DNA from: Maribacter stanieri
GTDB taxonomy: Bacteria; Bacteroidota; Bacteroidia; Flavobacteriales; Flavobacteriaceae
Length of the DNA: 64,000 bases
Direction of reading: 5' to 3'
Assembly: GCF_900112245.1 (NCBI RefSeq)
Contig: NZ_FOYX01000001.1
Coordinates: 1,785,856-1,849,855, forward strand
In this document: positions 8,872-16,880 of the stretch, piece by piece
Numbering within the stretch: position 1 is the stretch's first letter
Layout: each line of letters begins with the position of its first letter
Program-made: the position numbers and the translations under genes
The notes under the pieces: model-generated
Database searches by the model: none
Told to the model about the DNA's origin: nothing
Seen by the model: the letters and a program-made list of their open reading frames with translations, nothing else

Positions 8872-10194
8872 ATGATAGTATCTGAAGATAATAAACAATC
8901 TAAAAAACTTGGAATTTTTGCCATCTGGGCTATTGGTGTGGGAATGGTTATTTCTGGCGAGTCTTTTGGTTGGAATTTAGGTTGGGCCATTACAGGACCA
9001 CTATGGTTTTTTGTTCCGGTTGCTGTAGCGGCACTAATGTATTTTGGCTTGGTACAAACATTAATTGAATTGGCATGTGTATACCCAGATGCTACAGGGC
9101 CACATACTTATGTAGAAAAAGCTTTTAATAAAAAATGGGGGGCATTTATAGGATTAGCCATTCTCTTTGAGTTTTTATTTGCCACACCGGCTATAGCAAG
9201 TTCATTGGGTGAGTATTTAGGGTTTTTAATGAATGATCTCTCTTTATCACCTTGGATAAGTACACTATTTTTGTTGGGTTTTTCGATTGTTAATCTTTTT
9301 GAAATGCACATAGGTGTCCGTTTTTTAATTCTATTGACCCTTTTGGCTATTTTGGAACTTTTTATGTATCAGGGTTCAGTATTTACTGCTTTTGAACTTC
9401 AGAACTTGTCAAATTCAAACGTGGGTAGTATAGATTTACAAAGTTTTGTGGAAGCAATTCCGTATGCGATGTGGTTATTTTTGGCAATTGAAGGGATATC
9501 GCTGATGACTAACGCAGTGGATAGAAAAAACTTTAGAAAAGTTATTGGGCGAGGTTATAATTTAGCATTTTTTACACTTCTTATACTTGCAGTTTTAGTT
9601 TTGGTGTTGGCTGCCGGAGGTATTGATTGGAATTTGCCCGAGAGTTTAGGATTATTGGAAGAAAACCACCCAATGCCAGCATCTATGGCTTTGATATTGG
9701 GAAAGGATCATTTTCTGGTGCAGGTCTTTACTTTTATTGGTTTATTTGGACTTATAGCTTCATTACAAGGAATAGCATTTGCGGCAACCAAACAGTTAGA
9801 ACCATTATTGCCAAGTATTAAGGATAATTTGGTGTCAAAACGAGTTATAGCCTCTACAATAGTATTTGTCATAAGTTTAGCGGCTATTTGGACAAGTCAA
9901 ACCGGTTTTTTAATTGAGGTATCTGTATTTGGGGCAGTATGTATGTATTTTGCGGTAAGTAGTTCTTTATTGGTATTGAGAAAACGAAACAATATACTGG
10001 CAGCGGGCGTTAATGTAAAAAATACAGCCTATTCACATAATAATTTTAATGGTATATTTTCATCTTTCAATGCATGGGTGGCAGTTATAATTTCACTAAT
10101 TTGTATAGGGTCATTTGCTTATCTACAATTTCAAGCCTTTATTATTTTTATAATCTGTAGTTTGGGCTATGTGTTTTTAATTAGAAGAAAATAA
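8872..10194 (+). CDS. eat: Ethanolamine permease, APC superfamily
   Basis: The 440-residue protein has about twelve hydrophobic segments. The N-terminal part GIFAIWAIGVGMVISGESFG and the segment GWAITGP are characteristic of the proton-coupled ethanolamine permeases of the APC superfamily. It would bring ethanolamine across the inner membrane for the ammonia-lyase encoded directly downstream. Its stop codon abuts the eutB start with no spacer, so the three genes form a tight operon. Confidence 0.9.
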   Translation: MIVSEDNKQSKKLGIFAIWAIGVGMVISGESFGWNLGWAITGPLWFFVPVAVAALMYFGLVQTLIELACVYPDATGPHTYVEKAFNKKWGAFIGLAILFEFLFATPAIASSLGEYLGFLMNDLSLSPWISTLFLLGFSIVNLFEMHIGVRFLILLTLLAILELFMYQGSVFTAFELQNLSNSNVGSIDLQSFVEAIPYAMWLFLAIEGISLMTNAVDRKNFRKVIGRGYNLAFFTLLILAVLVLVLAAGGIDWNLPESLGLLEENHPMPASMALILGKDHFLVQVFTFIGLFGLIASLQGIAFAATKQLEPLLPSIKDNLVSKRVIASTIVFVISLAAIWTSQTGFLIEVSVFGAVCMYFAVSSSLLVLRKRNNILAAGVNVKNTAYSHNNFNGIFSSFNAWVAVIISLICIGSFAYLQFQAFIIFIICSLGYVFLIRRK

Positions 10195-11565
10195 ATGGTA
10201 TATCGTTTCACATTAGGACACCAAAACTACCTTTTTGATGATTTAAAAACTCTAATGGCTAAGGCAAGTCCGCACCGTTCGGGAGATGTTTTGGCGGGTA
10301 TAGCGGCTAAAAACAATGTAGAACGAATTGCTGCTCAATATGCATTAAGTGAATTACCGTTAAAAACATTTTTAAAGGAGGCTGTAGTACCGTATGAAAG
10401 TGATGAGGTTACCCGCCTAATTATTGATACCCATGATGCTAAATCCTTTGAGCGTATCTCGCATTTAACTGTGGGTGAATTAAGAGATTTTTTTTTGGAA
10501 GACACTACAAATGGAAATACAATTCTCGAGTTAAGTAGAGCACTTACACCTGAGATGGTTGCAGCAGTTTCTAAATTAATGAGAAATCAAGATCTCATTG
10601 TGGTATCTTCTAAAATTGAATTAGTCACGCGTTTTAGAAATACATTAGGCTTAAAAGGTAATGTATCTATTCGACTACAACCCAATCATCCGACCGATGA
10701 TTTAAAAGGAATTTTAGCAAGTACTATAGATGGTTTGTTATATGGTTGCGGAGATGCCGTAATTGGTATCAACCCGGCTACAGATAGTCCGGAGGTGACG
10801 ATTAATTTATTAAAAATGCTTGAAGACCTTCGACTAAAATTTGAAATACCAACACAAAGTTGTGTGCTTTGCCATGTAACTACTGCAATGCAAATTATGA
10901 AGAAGGCTCCTGTAGATCTGGTGTTTCAGTCCATTACAGGTACAGAAAAGGCAAATAGTTCTTTTGGGATAAATTTAAATCTATTGTCTGAGGCTCATCA
11001 AGCTACTTTAGAGCTTGATCGTGGTACAATAGGTAACCAATGTATGTATTTTGAAACAGGTCAAGGATCTGCGCTATCTGCCAATGCCCACCATGGTGTA
11101 GATCAACAAACTATGGAAGCAAGGGCTTATGCGGTTGCTAGGCATTATGATCCATTATTGGTGAATTCTGTAGTGGGTTTTATAGGACCCGAATATTTGT
11201 ATGACGGTAAACAAATTATACGTGCTGGTCTAGAAGATCATTTTTGTGCAAAGGTAGTAGGCTTACCTATGGGGATGGATGTATGCTATACCAATCATGC
11301 AAATGCTGATCAAGATGATATGGATAATCTGCTAACACTTTTAGGTGTTGCCGGCTGTAATTTTTTTATGGGTGTTCCAGGAACAGATGATATCATGTTG
11401 AATTATCAATCTACTTCATTTCACGATGCGCTTTTTATACGAAAAGTGTTACAGAAAAAACCTGCGCCAGAATTTGAATCTTGGCTATTAAAAATGGGTA
11501 TTATAGATGGTGATGGGGTTAAATTAGATGTAAGGGGTTCACATAAATTATTAACCAATCTATGA
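10195..11565 (+). CDS. eutB: Ethanolamine ammonia-lyase large subunit
   Basis: The 456-residue protein is full length for EutB (about 450-465). Recognisable conserved stretches are ASPHRSGDVLAG near residue 25, the active-site region IGINPATDSPE, IPTQSCVLCHVTT, and the C-terminal FFMGVPGTDDIMLNYQSTS. EutB holds the barrel that, with EutC and adenosylcobalamin, converts ethanolamine to acetaldehyde and ammonia. The start codon follows the permease stop immediately and the 3' end overlaps eutC by four bases (ATGA). No reactivase gene (eutA) is found in the window. Confidence 0.97.
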   Translation: MVYRFTLGHQNYLFDDLKTLMAKASPHRSGDVLAGIAAKNNVERIAAQYALSELPLKTFLKEAVVPYESDEVTRLIIDTHDAKSFERISHLTVGELRDFFLEDTTNGNTILELSRALTPEMVAAVSKLMRNQDLIVVSSKIELVTRFRNTLGLKGNVSIRLQPNHPTDDLKGILASTIDGLLYGCGDAVIGINPATDSPEVTINLLKMLEDLRLKFEIPTQSCVLCHVTTAMQIMKKAPVDLVFQSITGTEKANSSFGINLNLLSEAHQATLELDRGTIGNQCMYFETGQGSALSANAHHGVDQQTMEARAYAVARHYDPLLVNSVVGFIGPEYLYDGKQIIRAGLEDHFCAKVVGLPMGMDVCYTNHANADQDDMDNLLTLLGVAGCNFFMGVPGTDDIMLNYQSTSFHDALFIRKVLQKKPAPEFESWLLKMGIIDGDGVKLDVRGSHKLLTNL

Positions 11566-12305
11566 GCAATAAGTTAGAAATACCAGCTAAATGGCAGCAA
11601 CTTAAAAGTTATACAAAAGCTAGAGTAGCATTGGGCAATGTTGGTACTAGTTTGCCTTTAAACGACGTACTTGCACTTAAGCATGCACATGCCTTAGCTA
11701 AAGATGCTATTCTTACTCAATTAGATAAAGAGTTTCTTAAGATCAAGGCTAAAGAACATGGTGTTTTATGCAGTGAATTCAAAAGTCAGGTTAAAGATCG
11801 GTTAGAATATTTAAAAAGACCTGATTTAGGTCGTAAACTAGTAAATACTTCTGAAGTTGAAAACATAAAAAAAGTAGATATTGTCATTGTTATTACCGAT
11901 GGTTTATCTGCAACGGCGGTCAATTCAAATGCTTTTTCAGTTTTGGATGCTGTTTTGCCAGATTTAAAAGAAAAATTTTCTATTTGTATTGCTTTAGTTG
12001 AACTAGGAAGGGTTGCAATAGGAGATCAGGTGGCAGAATTTTACAATGCTGATTTTGTTGCTGTTTTAATAGGAGAACGCCCAGGTCTTTCGTCTCCAGA
12101 AAGTATGGGTATTTATGTAACTTATAAACCTAAAATAGGATTTACAGATGAACGTAGAAATTGTATTTCCAATATTCATAAGGATGGTTTATCGAGTATT
12201 CAGGCGGCTACCTTACTTAAATATCTGATTGATCGTTCTTTTGCATTAAAGATTAGTGGAGTAGAGTTGAAGATTGATCTAGGAGCTATACTAGGTGATG
12301 AGTAA
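11562..12305 (+). CDS. eutC: Ethanolamine ammonia-lyase small subunit
   Basis: The 247-residue protein matches EutC: TKARVALGNVGTSLP near the start, DGLSATAVNSNA in the middle and the GERPGLSSPESMGIY motif near residue 190. EutC completes the cobalamin-binding site of the lyase. It overlaps eutB by four bases, which indicates translational coupling. A decayed gene fragment begins directly after its stop codon. Confidence 0.97.
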   Translation: MSNKLEIPAKWQQLKSYTKARVALGNVGTSLPLNDVLALKHAHALAKDAILTQLDKEFLKIKAKEHGVLCSEFKSQVKDRLEYLKRPDLGRKLVNTSEVENIKKVDIVIVITDGLSATAVNSNAFSVLDAVLPDLKEKFSICIALVELGRVAIGDQVAEFYNADFVAVLIGERPGLSSPESMGIYVTYKPKIGFTDERRNCISNIHKDGLSSIQAATLLKYLIDRSFALKISGVELKIDLGAILGDE

Positions 12306-12401
12306 TTTTACACAAATTAAATTTCACCTACAGTTGCTAAAATTTTAAACTTAAAAATAGATGCAGAGGTGATGCCTGCTACCACTTTAAATTTGGAATA
12401 A
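12306..12401 (+). pseudogene. 3' remnant of an alkaline-phosphatase-superfamily gene
   Basis: This short stretch matches the last 32 codons of the gene at 7508-8593. Bases 12330-12376 are identical to 8522-8568 (47 of 47), and the match continues more weakly on both sides. The reading frame gives FYTN, then a TAA where the intact gene has CAA (Gln), then ISPTVAKILNLK and the ending ATTLNLE instead of GNPLELN. No upstream coding part remains because eutC ends immediately before it. It is a relic of a second copy or of a rearrangement. Confidence 0.85.
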
Positions 12402-12428
12402 AAGATTATTCTAAGTTTTCTATAATTA

Positions 12429-12466
12429 AAATGGACCTGTTTATACGTTAAACAGGTCCATTTTTT
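12429..12466. terminator. Bidirectional terminator between eutC and the SIMPL-domain gene
   Basis: A perfect 15-bp stem (12429-12443 with 12449-12463; core ATGGACCTGTTTA) with a 5-base loop has A and T runs on its two sides. It lies between convergent genes and can serve both. Confidence 0.9.
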
Positions 12467-12481
12467 ATAAGAATTAAGCTG

Positions 12482-13093
12482 TTATTTCATTTGGTAAACA
12501 ACATTTACTGTGAATTGTTCTTGATAATCAGTGTAGTAGCTAGTCCAGTCTTCATTGTGGTATTGATTGCTACTAATAGAAATTATTTCACCAACGCTAG
12601 TGTTTATTGCCTTACATAAGCTATTTGCATTTTTCATAGCATCTTTTAATGCTAATTCAAGAGCTGCTTTATTTTTTTCTGAAGATACATGTTGTTTAAC
12701 TTGAAATTGTAATTGTACACCTTGCAAATTGGTCTTTACTAATTTCATAGCTATTTCTTTAGAGTTGGTTTCATAATAAAGTACTGTACCATCTCTTTGG
12801 TAGCCTAAAGAAAAATATTCCATTTCTTTTTCTTCAAATTTAGATACATCAACACCATTTTCTTTTAGAGCAGTAAAGTATTGTTTTTTTAATTGCTCCA
12901 AATTCTCCATTCGGGTATCGGCATAATAGACTTGATCCATACTCAAGGTAGCCTTAATACGATACTTTTCAATTGTCTTCTCTAAAGGCGCTGCGCCAGA
13001 TACAGTCACTGTACGTTCTTTTGGATTAGTTTGGGCTTCAGTAGATGAAATTCCAATTAAAATTAGTACTAAGAACAGTGTGAATTTTTTCAT
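12482..13093 (-). CDS. SIMPL-domain (DUF541) exported protein
   Basis: The second in-frame ATG gives 203 residues starting MKKFTLFLVLILIG with a signal peptide ending STEAQ; the frame extends upstream to 13120 but would put nine polar residues before the signal. The body contains the SIMPL-like pattern RTVTVSGAAPLEK, ALKDAMKNANSLCKAI and a C-terminal VNVVYQMK strand. Proteins of this family are periplasmic and of uncertain role. The gene stands alone, convergent with eutC. Confidence 0.8.
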   Translation of the reverse strand: MKKFTLFLVLILIGISSTEAQTNPKERTVTVSGAAPLEKTIEKYRIKATLSMDQVYYADTRMENLEQLKKQYFTALKENGVDVSKFEEKEMEYFSLGYQRDGTVLYYETNSKEIAMKLVKTNLQGVQLQFQVKQHVSSEKNKAALELALKDAMKNANSLCKAINTSVGEIISISSNQYHNEDWTSYYTDYQEQFTVNVVYQMK

Positions 13094-13293
13094 TTTTATG
13101 TGTAGTTTATTTTTTATCAAATTTATGATTTTGTAACCTAAATACTCTGTTATGTTTACTCAATATAGGGGTTATAGGCAATTTTACACCTTGAAAAGTG
13201 ATTTAGTATATAAAAAATTTGTGAGTTTTATCTTGTTAACTTATATTAACAAATAAAATTGCTAGGTAATATTTATAAAGAAAATAGTTTGTT

Positions 13294-13698
13294 ATGAAAG
13301 TTGATACGGTTTGTATAATTGATGATGATCCAATTTGCGTTTATGGTACTAAAATTTTGTTGAATCATAATAATTTTGTGAGTGCAAATATTCTAGTTTA
13401 TGAAGATGGAGAAGAGGCGTTAATAAATCTTACTTCTCAATTATTAAATAGGCAGCGAATGCCAGATATAATTTTGTTGGATTTAAATATGCCTATTATG
13501 AATGGATGGGAATTTTTAGATAAATTTCAAAAATTAACTTTCACAAATAAACCTCAAGTATTTATAGTCAGTTCACACTTTGATAAAAAAGCAATTGAAA
13601 AGGGAAGAAGTTATGAATTGGTTCGTGATTTTATTTCAAAACCATTAATAGCAAAGAATCTTAACGATATTATTTCTATGAGTAAGATTGCAGTTTAA
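13294..13698 (+). CDS. Single-domain response regulator (CheY-like receiver)
   Basis: The 134-residue protein is a receiver domain without an output domain. It has the acidic cluster Asp10-Asp12 (IIDDDP), the phosphoacceptor Asp63 in ILLDLNMPIMNGWEF and the conserved lysine in FISKPL. Such proteins relay phosphate from a histidine kinase; no partner kinase is adjacent. It lies just outside the left end of the genomic island. Confidence 0.9.
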   Translation: MKVDTVCIIDDDPICVYGTKILLNHNNFVSANILVYEDGEEALINLTSQLLNRQRMPDIILLDLNMPIMNGWEFLDKFQKLTFTNKPQVFIVSSHFDKKAIEKGRSYELVRDFISKPLIAKNLNDIISMSKIAV

Positions 13699-13718
13699 AC
13701 GCGCAAAGTTCATAGAAT

Positions 13719-13747
13719 AAAAAACCACGTCATATGACGTGGTTTTT
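13719..13747. terminator. Terminator at the left island boundary
   Basis: A palindromic hairpin (CCACGTCATATGACGTGG with flanking A and T runs) follows the response-regulator gene. Read on the minus strand, it also lies directly downstream of the first ssrA-end core at 13754-13765, so it is probably the original ssrA terminator displaced by the island. Confidence 0.75.
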
Positions 13748-13753
13748 TATTTT

Positions 13754-13765
13754 GTGGAGCCGGAG
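13754..13765. repeat. Outer-left attachment-site core (ssrA 3' end copy)
   Basis: GTGGAGCCGGAG is identical to the last bases of ssrA on the plus strand (24224-24235). Together with the hairpin at its left it looks like the 3' end of tmRNA plus its terminator, left behind after integration. Confidence 0.65.
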
Positions 13766-13855
13766 ACGACCTTGCGTTTATAAAAGGTCTAGTAGACCTT
13801 TTTAGCATGGTGCGAGCTATTGCACTGGCTTTCAAATCCTGTAGGTATAACGAAA

Positions 13856-13877
13856 AAAACCACCCTAAGGTGGTTTT
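13856..13877. terminator. Second core-linked terminator hairpin
   Basis: AAAACCACC, loop CTAA, GGTGGTTTT. On the minus strand it lies five bases downstream of the core at 13883-13895, the same arrangement as at the first core and at ssrA itself. Confidence 0.65.
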
Positions 13878-13882
13878 GTTTT

Positions 13883-13895
13883 GTGGAGCCGGAGG
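13883..13895. repeat. Inner-left attachment-site core (ssrA 3' end copy)
   Basis: GTGGAGCCGGAGG is identical over 13 bases to 24224-24236 at the ssrA end. It is the best candidate for the left attachment site of the present island, since the integrase gene starts 180 bases further on. Confidence 0.65.
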
Positions 13896-14035
13896 TACCA
13901 CAATATTACAACTTCATTCAATATCCTTCACACTATAATTTATTTCGAACCCCTTTAAATGCTTAAAATAAAGGGATTATATGAATTTTAAATAATTGAA
14001 CGAAAACGGATGTAGTTGGTCTAATAAGTGGTTAG

Positions 14036-14053
14036 CCGTACAAATACCGTACA
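14036..14053 (+). repeat. Left CCGTACA pair (candidate recombinase arm site)
   Basis: CCGTACA occurs twice with four bases between (11-bp period, one helical turn), 22 bases before the integrase start. The same arrangement recurs in the same orientation at 24159-24176 at the other end of the island. Confidence 0.65.
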
Positions 14054-14061
14054 AATAATCC

Positions 14062-14069
14062 TATCTTTA
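14062..14069 (+). promoter_or_regulatory. Candidate -7 promoter element of the integrase gene
   Basis: TATCTTTA is close to the Bacteroidota -7 consensus TANNTTTG and ends five bases before the ATG, so the transcript would be nearly leaderless. The CCGTACA pair lies just upstream, where recombinase binding could repress its own gene. Confidence 0.4.
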
Positions 14070-14074
14070 CGGCT

Positions 14075-15337
14075 ATGGCTACAGTTAATTTTTTATACCG
14101 TTCTAGTAAGGATAAAGCAACTTTGAATATTAGATTACTTTATCGCTTCAATAATAAGGATGTAGTTGTAGGAGGTAAAACACAATTAAAGGTTAGCCGG
14201 GAATATTGGGGAAATGCCCATAAAAAGACTTTAAAGAATATTAGAGATGTAGAGACCCGGAATACTTACAATGAGGTAAATGAACATCTAACCGCTTTAG
14301 AAAATCATATATTAAAATCATTCGAGGCCGTTAATCCATCGCTAGTTAATAAAGGTTGGTTGAAGGCTGTAATTGATTTCTATTACGATCCAACTAGTAA
14401 AAAGACTATACCCTTAGATCTTGTTAATTACTTTGACTATTATCTAGATCGAAAAAAGAACGATATAAGTATTATGAGTTCTCGCCGTATTTCAGTGGTA
14501 AAGAAGAAAATACAAAGGATGGAGGATTACTTAGGTAGGGTAATTTTAGTTAAGGATATAAACGAAGATTTTAAAAAACAGTTTCAAGAATATTATGATA
14601 AGGAGAGTTATAGTCCGAATACGCAACAAAGGGAATTTAAAATGATTAAGTCTATTTGTTATCATGCTAGTTTTAATGGCTTAGAAATACACCCGCAAAT
14701 CAAGAGTTTAAAACTAAAACCACAAGAGGTAACCCATATTTACTTGACTAAAGAGGAAATAAATAAAATTTCAAAATTAGAATTAACCTTGGAGCATTTA
14801 GATAATGCTAGGGATTGGTTAATAATCTCATGTTATACCGGGCAAAGGGTTTCAGATTTTCTAAGATTCACTAAGGATATGATTAGGAAAAAAGGAGATA
14901 GGAATCTATTGGAGTTTAGGCAACAGAAAACGGGTAAGCTAATGACTATACCGGTATTAAATGAAGTGTTAACTATTCTAAAGAAACGTAACGGGGAGTT
15001 CCCTCGAATTATATCCGATCAGAGATATAACGACTATATAAAGGATGTAGCGGAGACCGCCGGATTAGATCAGCTTAGTAGAGGAAAGAGGCGTATCAAT
15101 ATAACGCCTAAAGCAAAGAAAGGAACTTACCGGGATATATCAGGGGAATACCCAAAATGGCAATTAGTAAGCTCTCATATAGGACGCCGTTCATTTGCAA
15201 CGAACTATTACGGGAATATACCTACATCCGTTTTAATCGGTATTACAGGACACGCCTCAGAAACTCAATTTTTAAACTACATACAGAAATCTAGTGAACA
15301 ATCGGCAATAGATGCCTTTGAACATTTTTATAATTAA
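14075..15337 (+). CDS. Tyrosine site-specific recombinase (island integrase)
   Basis: The 420-residue protein has the Bacteroidota integrase layout: an N-terminal arm-binding domain, a SAM-like core-binding domain (about residues 110-215) and a C-terminal catalytic domain. Catalytic residues are visible as Arg258 (TGQRVSD), His368 and Arg371 (SHIGRRSFAT), His393 (GITGHAS) and Tyr402 (LNYIQ). It catalyses integration and excision at the ssrA end. It is the first gene inside the left border. Confidence 0.95.
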   Translation: MATVNFLYRSSKDKATLNIRLLYRFNNKDVVVGGKTQLKVSREYWGNAHKKTLKNIRDVETRNTYNEVNEHLTALENHILKSFEAVNPSLVNKGWLKAVIDFYYDPTSKKTIPLDLVNYFDYYLDRKKNDISIMSSRRISVVKKKIQRMEDYLGRVILVKDINEDFKKQFQEYYDKESYSPNTQQREFKMIKSICYHASFNGLEIHPQIKSLKLKPQEVTHIYLTKEEINKISKLELTLEHLDNARDWLIISCYTGQRVSDFLRFTKDMIRKKGDRNLLEFRQQKTGKLMTIPVLNEVLTILKKRNGEFPRIISDQRYNDYIKDVAETAGLDQLSRGKRRINITPKAKKGTYRDISGEYPKWQLVSSHIGRRSFATNYYGNIPTSVLIGITGHASETQFLNYIQKSSEQSAIDAFEHFYN

Positions 15338-15347
15338 ACAAAACAAG

Positions 15348-15569
15348 ATGGAAACAATTACAAGAATTAAATTAGAGGGTATTATTGAAAGAAAACTGAA
15401 TGAGGGAGAGAATGGTTTAGCGGATGCAATGGAGCTATCATTAATCGAATATGATAACCCGGAAATTATGGAACCTCTTTTAAAAGTAATATATCAAACC
15501 TCGGATAATGTTGATGAGGTATTAATCGGATGGGCAAATGTTTTGAACGATTTCGATAAAGTATGTTAA
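15348..15569 (+). CDS. Small acidic protein of unknown function
   Basis: Starting at the ATG ten bases after the integrase stop gives 73 residues (METITRIKLEGIIERKL...); the frame also runs upstream to 15312 inside the integrase gene. It is acidic and predicted helical without membrane segments or known motifs. The tight spacing suggests cotranscription with the integrase, where some elements encode a directionality factor, but the sequence has no HTH that I can see. Confidence 0.55.
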   Translation: METITRIKLEGIIERKLNEGENGLADAMELSLIEYDNPEIMEPLLKVIYQTSDNVDEVLIGWANVLNDFDKVC

Positions 15570-16113
15570 AATCAACAAAGGATATTCTATGTATTACAAT
15601 GTAGGTTAAAAATGAAATTTAATGCCTTACAACCATTTAAATCATTAATAATATTCATTTACATTTTCGACAAAGCTAATAAACTAAGGTGTTTCGAGAG
15701 GAAATCAAAAGTTAAAACCGTTGGTAGCTTGTTGAATTAGGTTGTAAGTTTACAGTATAATTAAATGCGTGTCCATTCATTTGATGATAGTCGGATGAAA
15801 TAAAACGTTAAGGCGTTTCCCTACAATTTTACTTAGGTGAAACTTAGAAGTAACTTAGAAAAGTGTGATTTTAGAAGGACTCCCGGCACATGAGCTAGGC
15901 TTTTATTATCAACCTGTATATACTATGATGATACCATAGAAAGGATAGGAAAACATATCAATGGCAATTTTGCCACCCAAAAAGGAAACATAGTTAGGTT
16001 TCTAATAGGGTTTGTTTTCTTGAATACAGGCCGCACTAAGGCGCAATAGTAAAATTCAAAATTCACTCTCCTTATTAGCTTTCTAATTGTGTTTCCCACG
16101 ACACAAAATAGAT
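15570..16113. other. Non-coding stretch in the island
   Basis: About 540 bases without a credible gene on either strand. A 67-codon minus-strand frame at 15923-16126 has no supporting motif. A near-repeat of AACTTAGAA occurs at about 15841-15860. No stable terminator or RNA gene was recognised. Confidence 0.5.
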
Positions 16114-16383
16114 ATGCATTCCACAATCTTAAATAGTATTAGTCCTTCGGACTTAAAAGAAATGATAGAATCCGCATTGGATTCAAGACTAGACAAATTA
16201 TCGAACAAACCCAACGGGAACGAATTACTAACCCGAAATGAGGTTTGCGAAATATTCAAAATCGATTTATCAACCTTACACCATTGGAGAAAAAAAGGTA
16301 GGATTAAAGCCTCTGGAATTGGTGGTAGAGTCTACTTCAAACGTTCGGATGTAGAGGCGGCGTTAATTATCATTATAGAGTAA
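16114..16383 (+). CDS. Helix-turn-helix (MerR/excisionase-type, HTH_17) protein
   Basis: The second ATG gives 89 residues beginning MHSTILNSISPSDLKEM; nine more codons exist upstream. The C-terminal half is a typical HTH_17 domain: LLTRNEVCEIFKIDLSTLHHW, then KKGRIKASGIGGRVYFKRSDVEAAL. In Bacteroidota islands such proteins act as excisionases or regulators of the element. Confidence 0.85.
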   Translation: MHSTILNSISPSDLKEMIESALDSRLDKLSNKPNGNELLTRNEVCEIFKIDLSTLHHWRKKGRIKASGIGGRVYFKRSDVEAALIIIIE

Positions 16384-16442
16384 TTGATACGTCTTACTTA
16401 GAAACGAAAGAGAATAATGTCATAGCACAAAATTTAAAATAA

Positions 16443-16880
16443 ATGGAAATTGGATTGGAATTAGTGAAAAATAAAAGTAATAGTTTGAAGCTTAGTGAAG
16501 TAGTAGGTCTTTCCCATAGTAAAACACTTAGAAAAATTAAGCCAATAATAGATAACTATAACAAGGGTAAGGGAGATCGAACCAAAATTGGTTCGATTGA
16601 TTACTTAGATAGTAAGGGAAGGAAACAACCTATGTATATATTTGATAATAAACAACTTATGTATATACAAAGTGCTTTTGATGATAAGTTGAGGGAGCTT
16701 ATAATTGATATGTTATTCGGTTTTCATGATAAATTGGTTAGGAGTATTGAGAAAGAGAAATATTATGAGCATAAAAATGGTATGGAGTTGAGTTTCAATC
16801 TTGATAAGTGGAAAAAACGTGCTTTACTTGCGGAATACTTATTGGATGATCATATAGCATTAAAGTTTAATAGAAGTTAG
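16443..16880 (+). CDS. Rha-like phage/element regulatory protein
   Basis: The 145-residue protein resembles the Rha (pRha) family: an N-terminal winged-helix-like part LKLSEVVGLSHSKTLRKI, then a variable Gly/Lys segment, then a DSKGRKQPMYIFDNKQL block and a helical tail. Rha-type proteins regulate temperate phages and related elements. The assignment rests on pattern only. It follows the HTH gene by 59 bases. Confidence 0.5.
   Translation: MEIGLELVKNKSNSLKLSEVVGLSHSKTLRKIKPIIDNYNKGKGDRTKIGSIDYLDSKGRKQPMYIFDNKQLMYIQSAFDDKLRELIIDMLFGFHDKLVRSIEKEKYYEHKNGMELSFNLDKWKKRALLAEYLLDDHIALKFNRS

Larger units (their letters stand above)
13699..14074. other. Left junction region of the genomic island, no gene
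   Basis: This stretch holds two copies of the ssrA-end core (13754, 13883), two terminator hairpins, a third palindrome at 13782-13802 (AAAAGGTCTA around one central base) and the CCGTACA pair at 14036-14053. A minus-strand frame through it contains the word PAPQNK twice only because the core and terminator are repeated, so it is not a gene. Confidence 0.7.

Noticed and set aside
13805-13855. Possible tRNA fragment (a TTTCAAATCCTG stretch like a T arm)
   Set aside because: No acceptor stem, D arm or anticodon arm could be built around it.
13710-13901. Open frame on the minus strand with the repeated word PAPQNK
   Set aside because: The repetition comes from the duplicated ssrA-end core and terminator, not from a protein.
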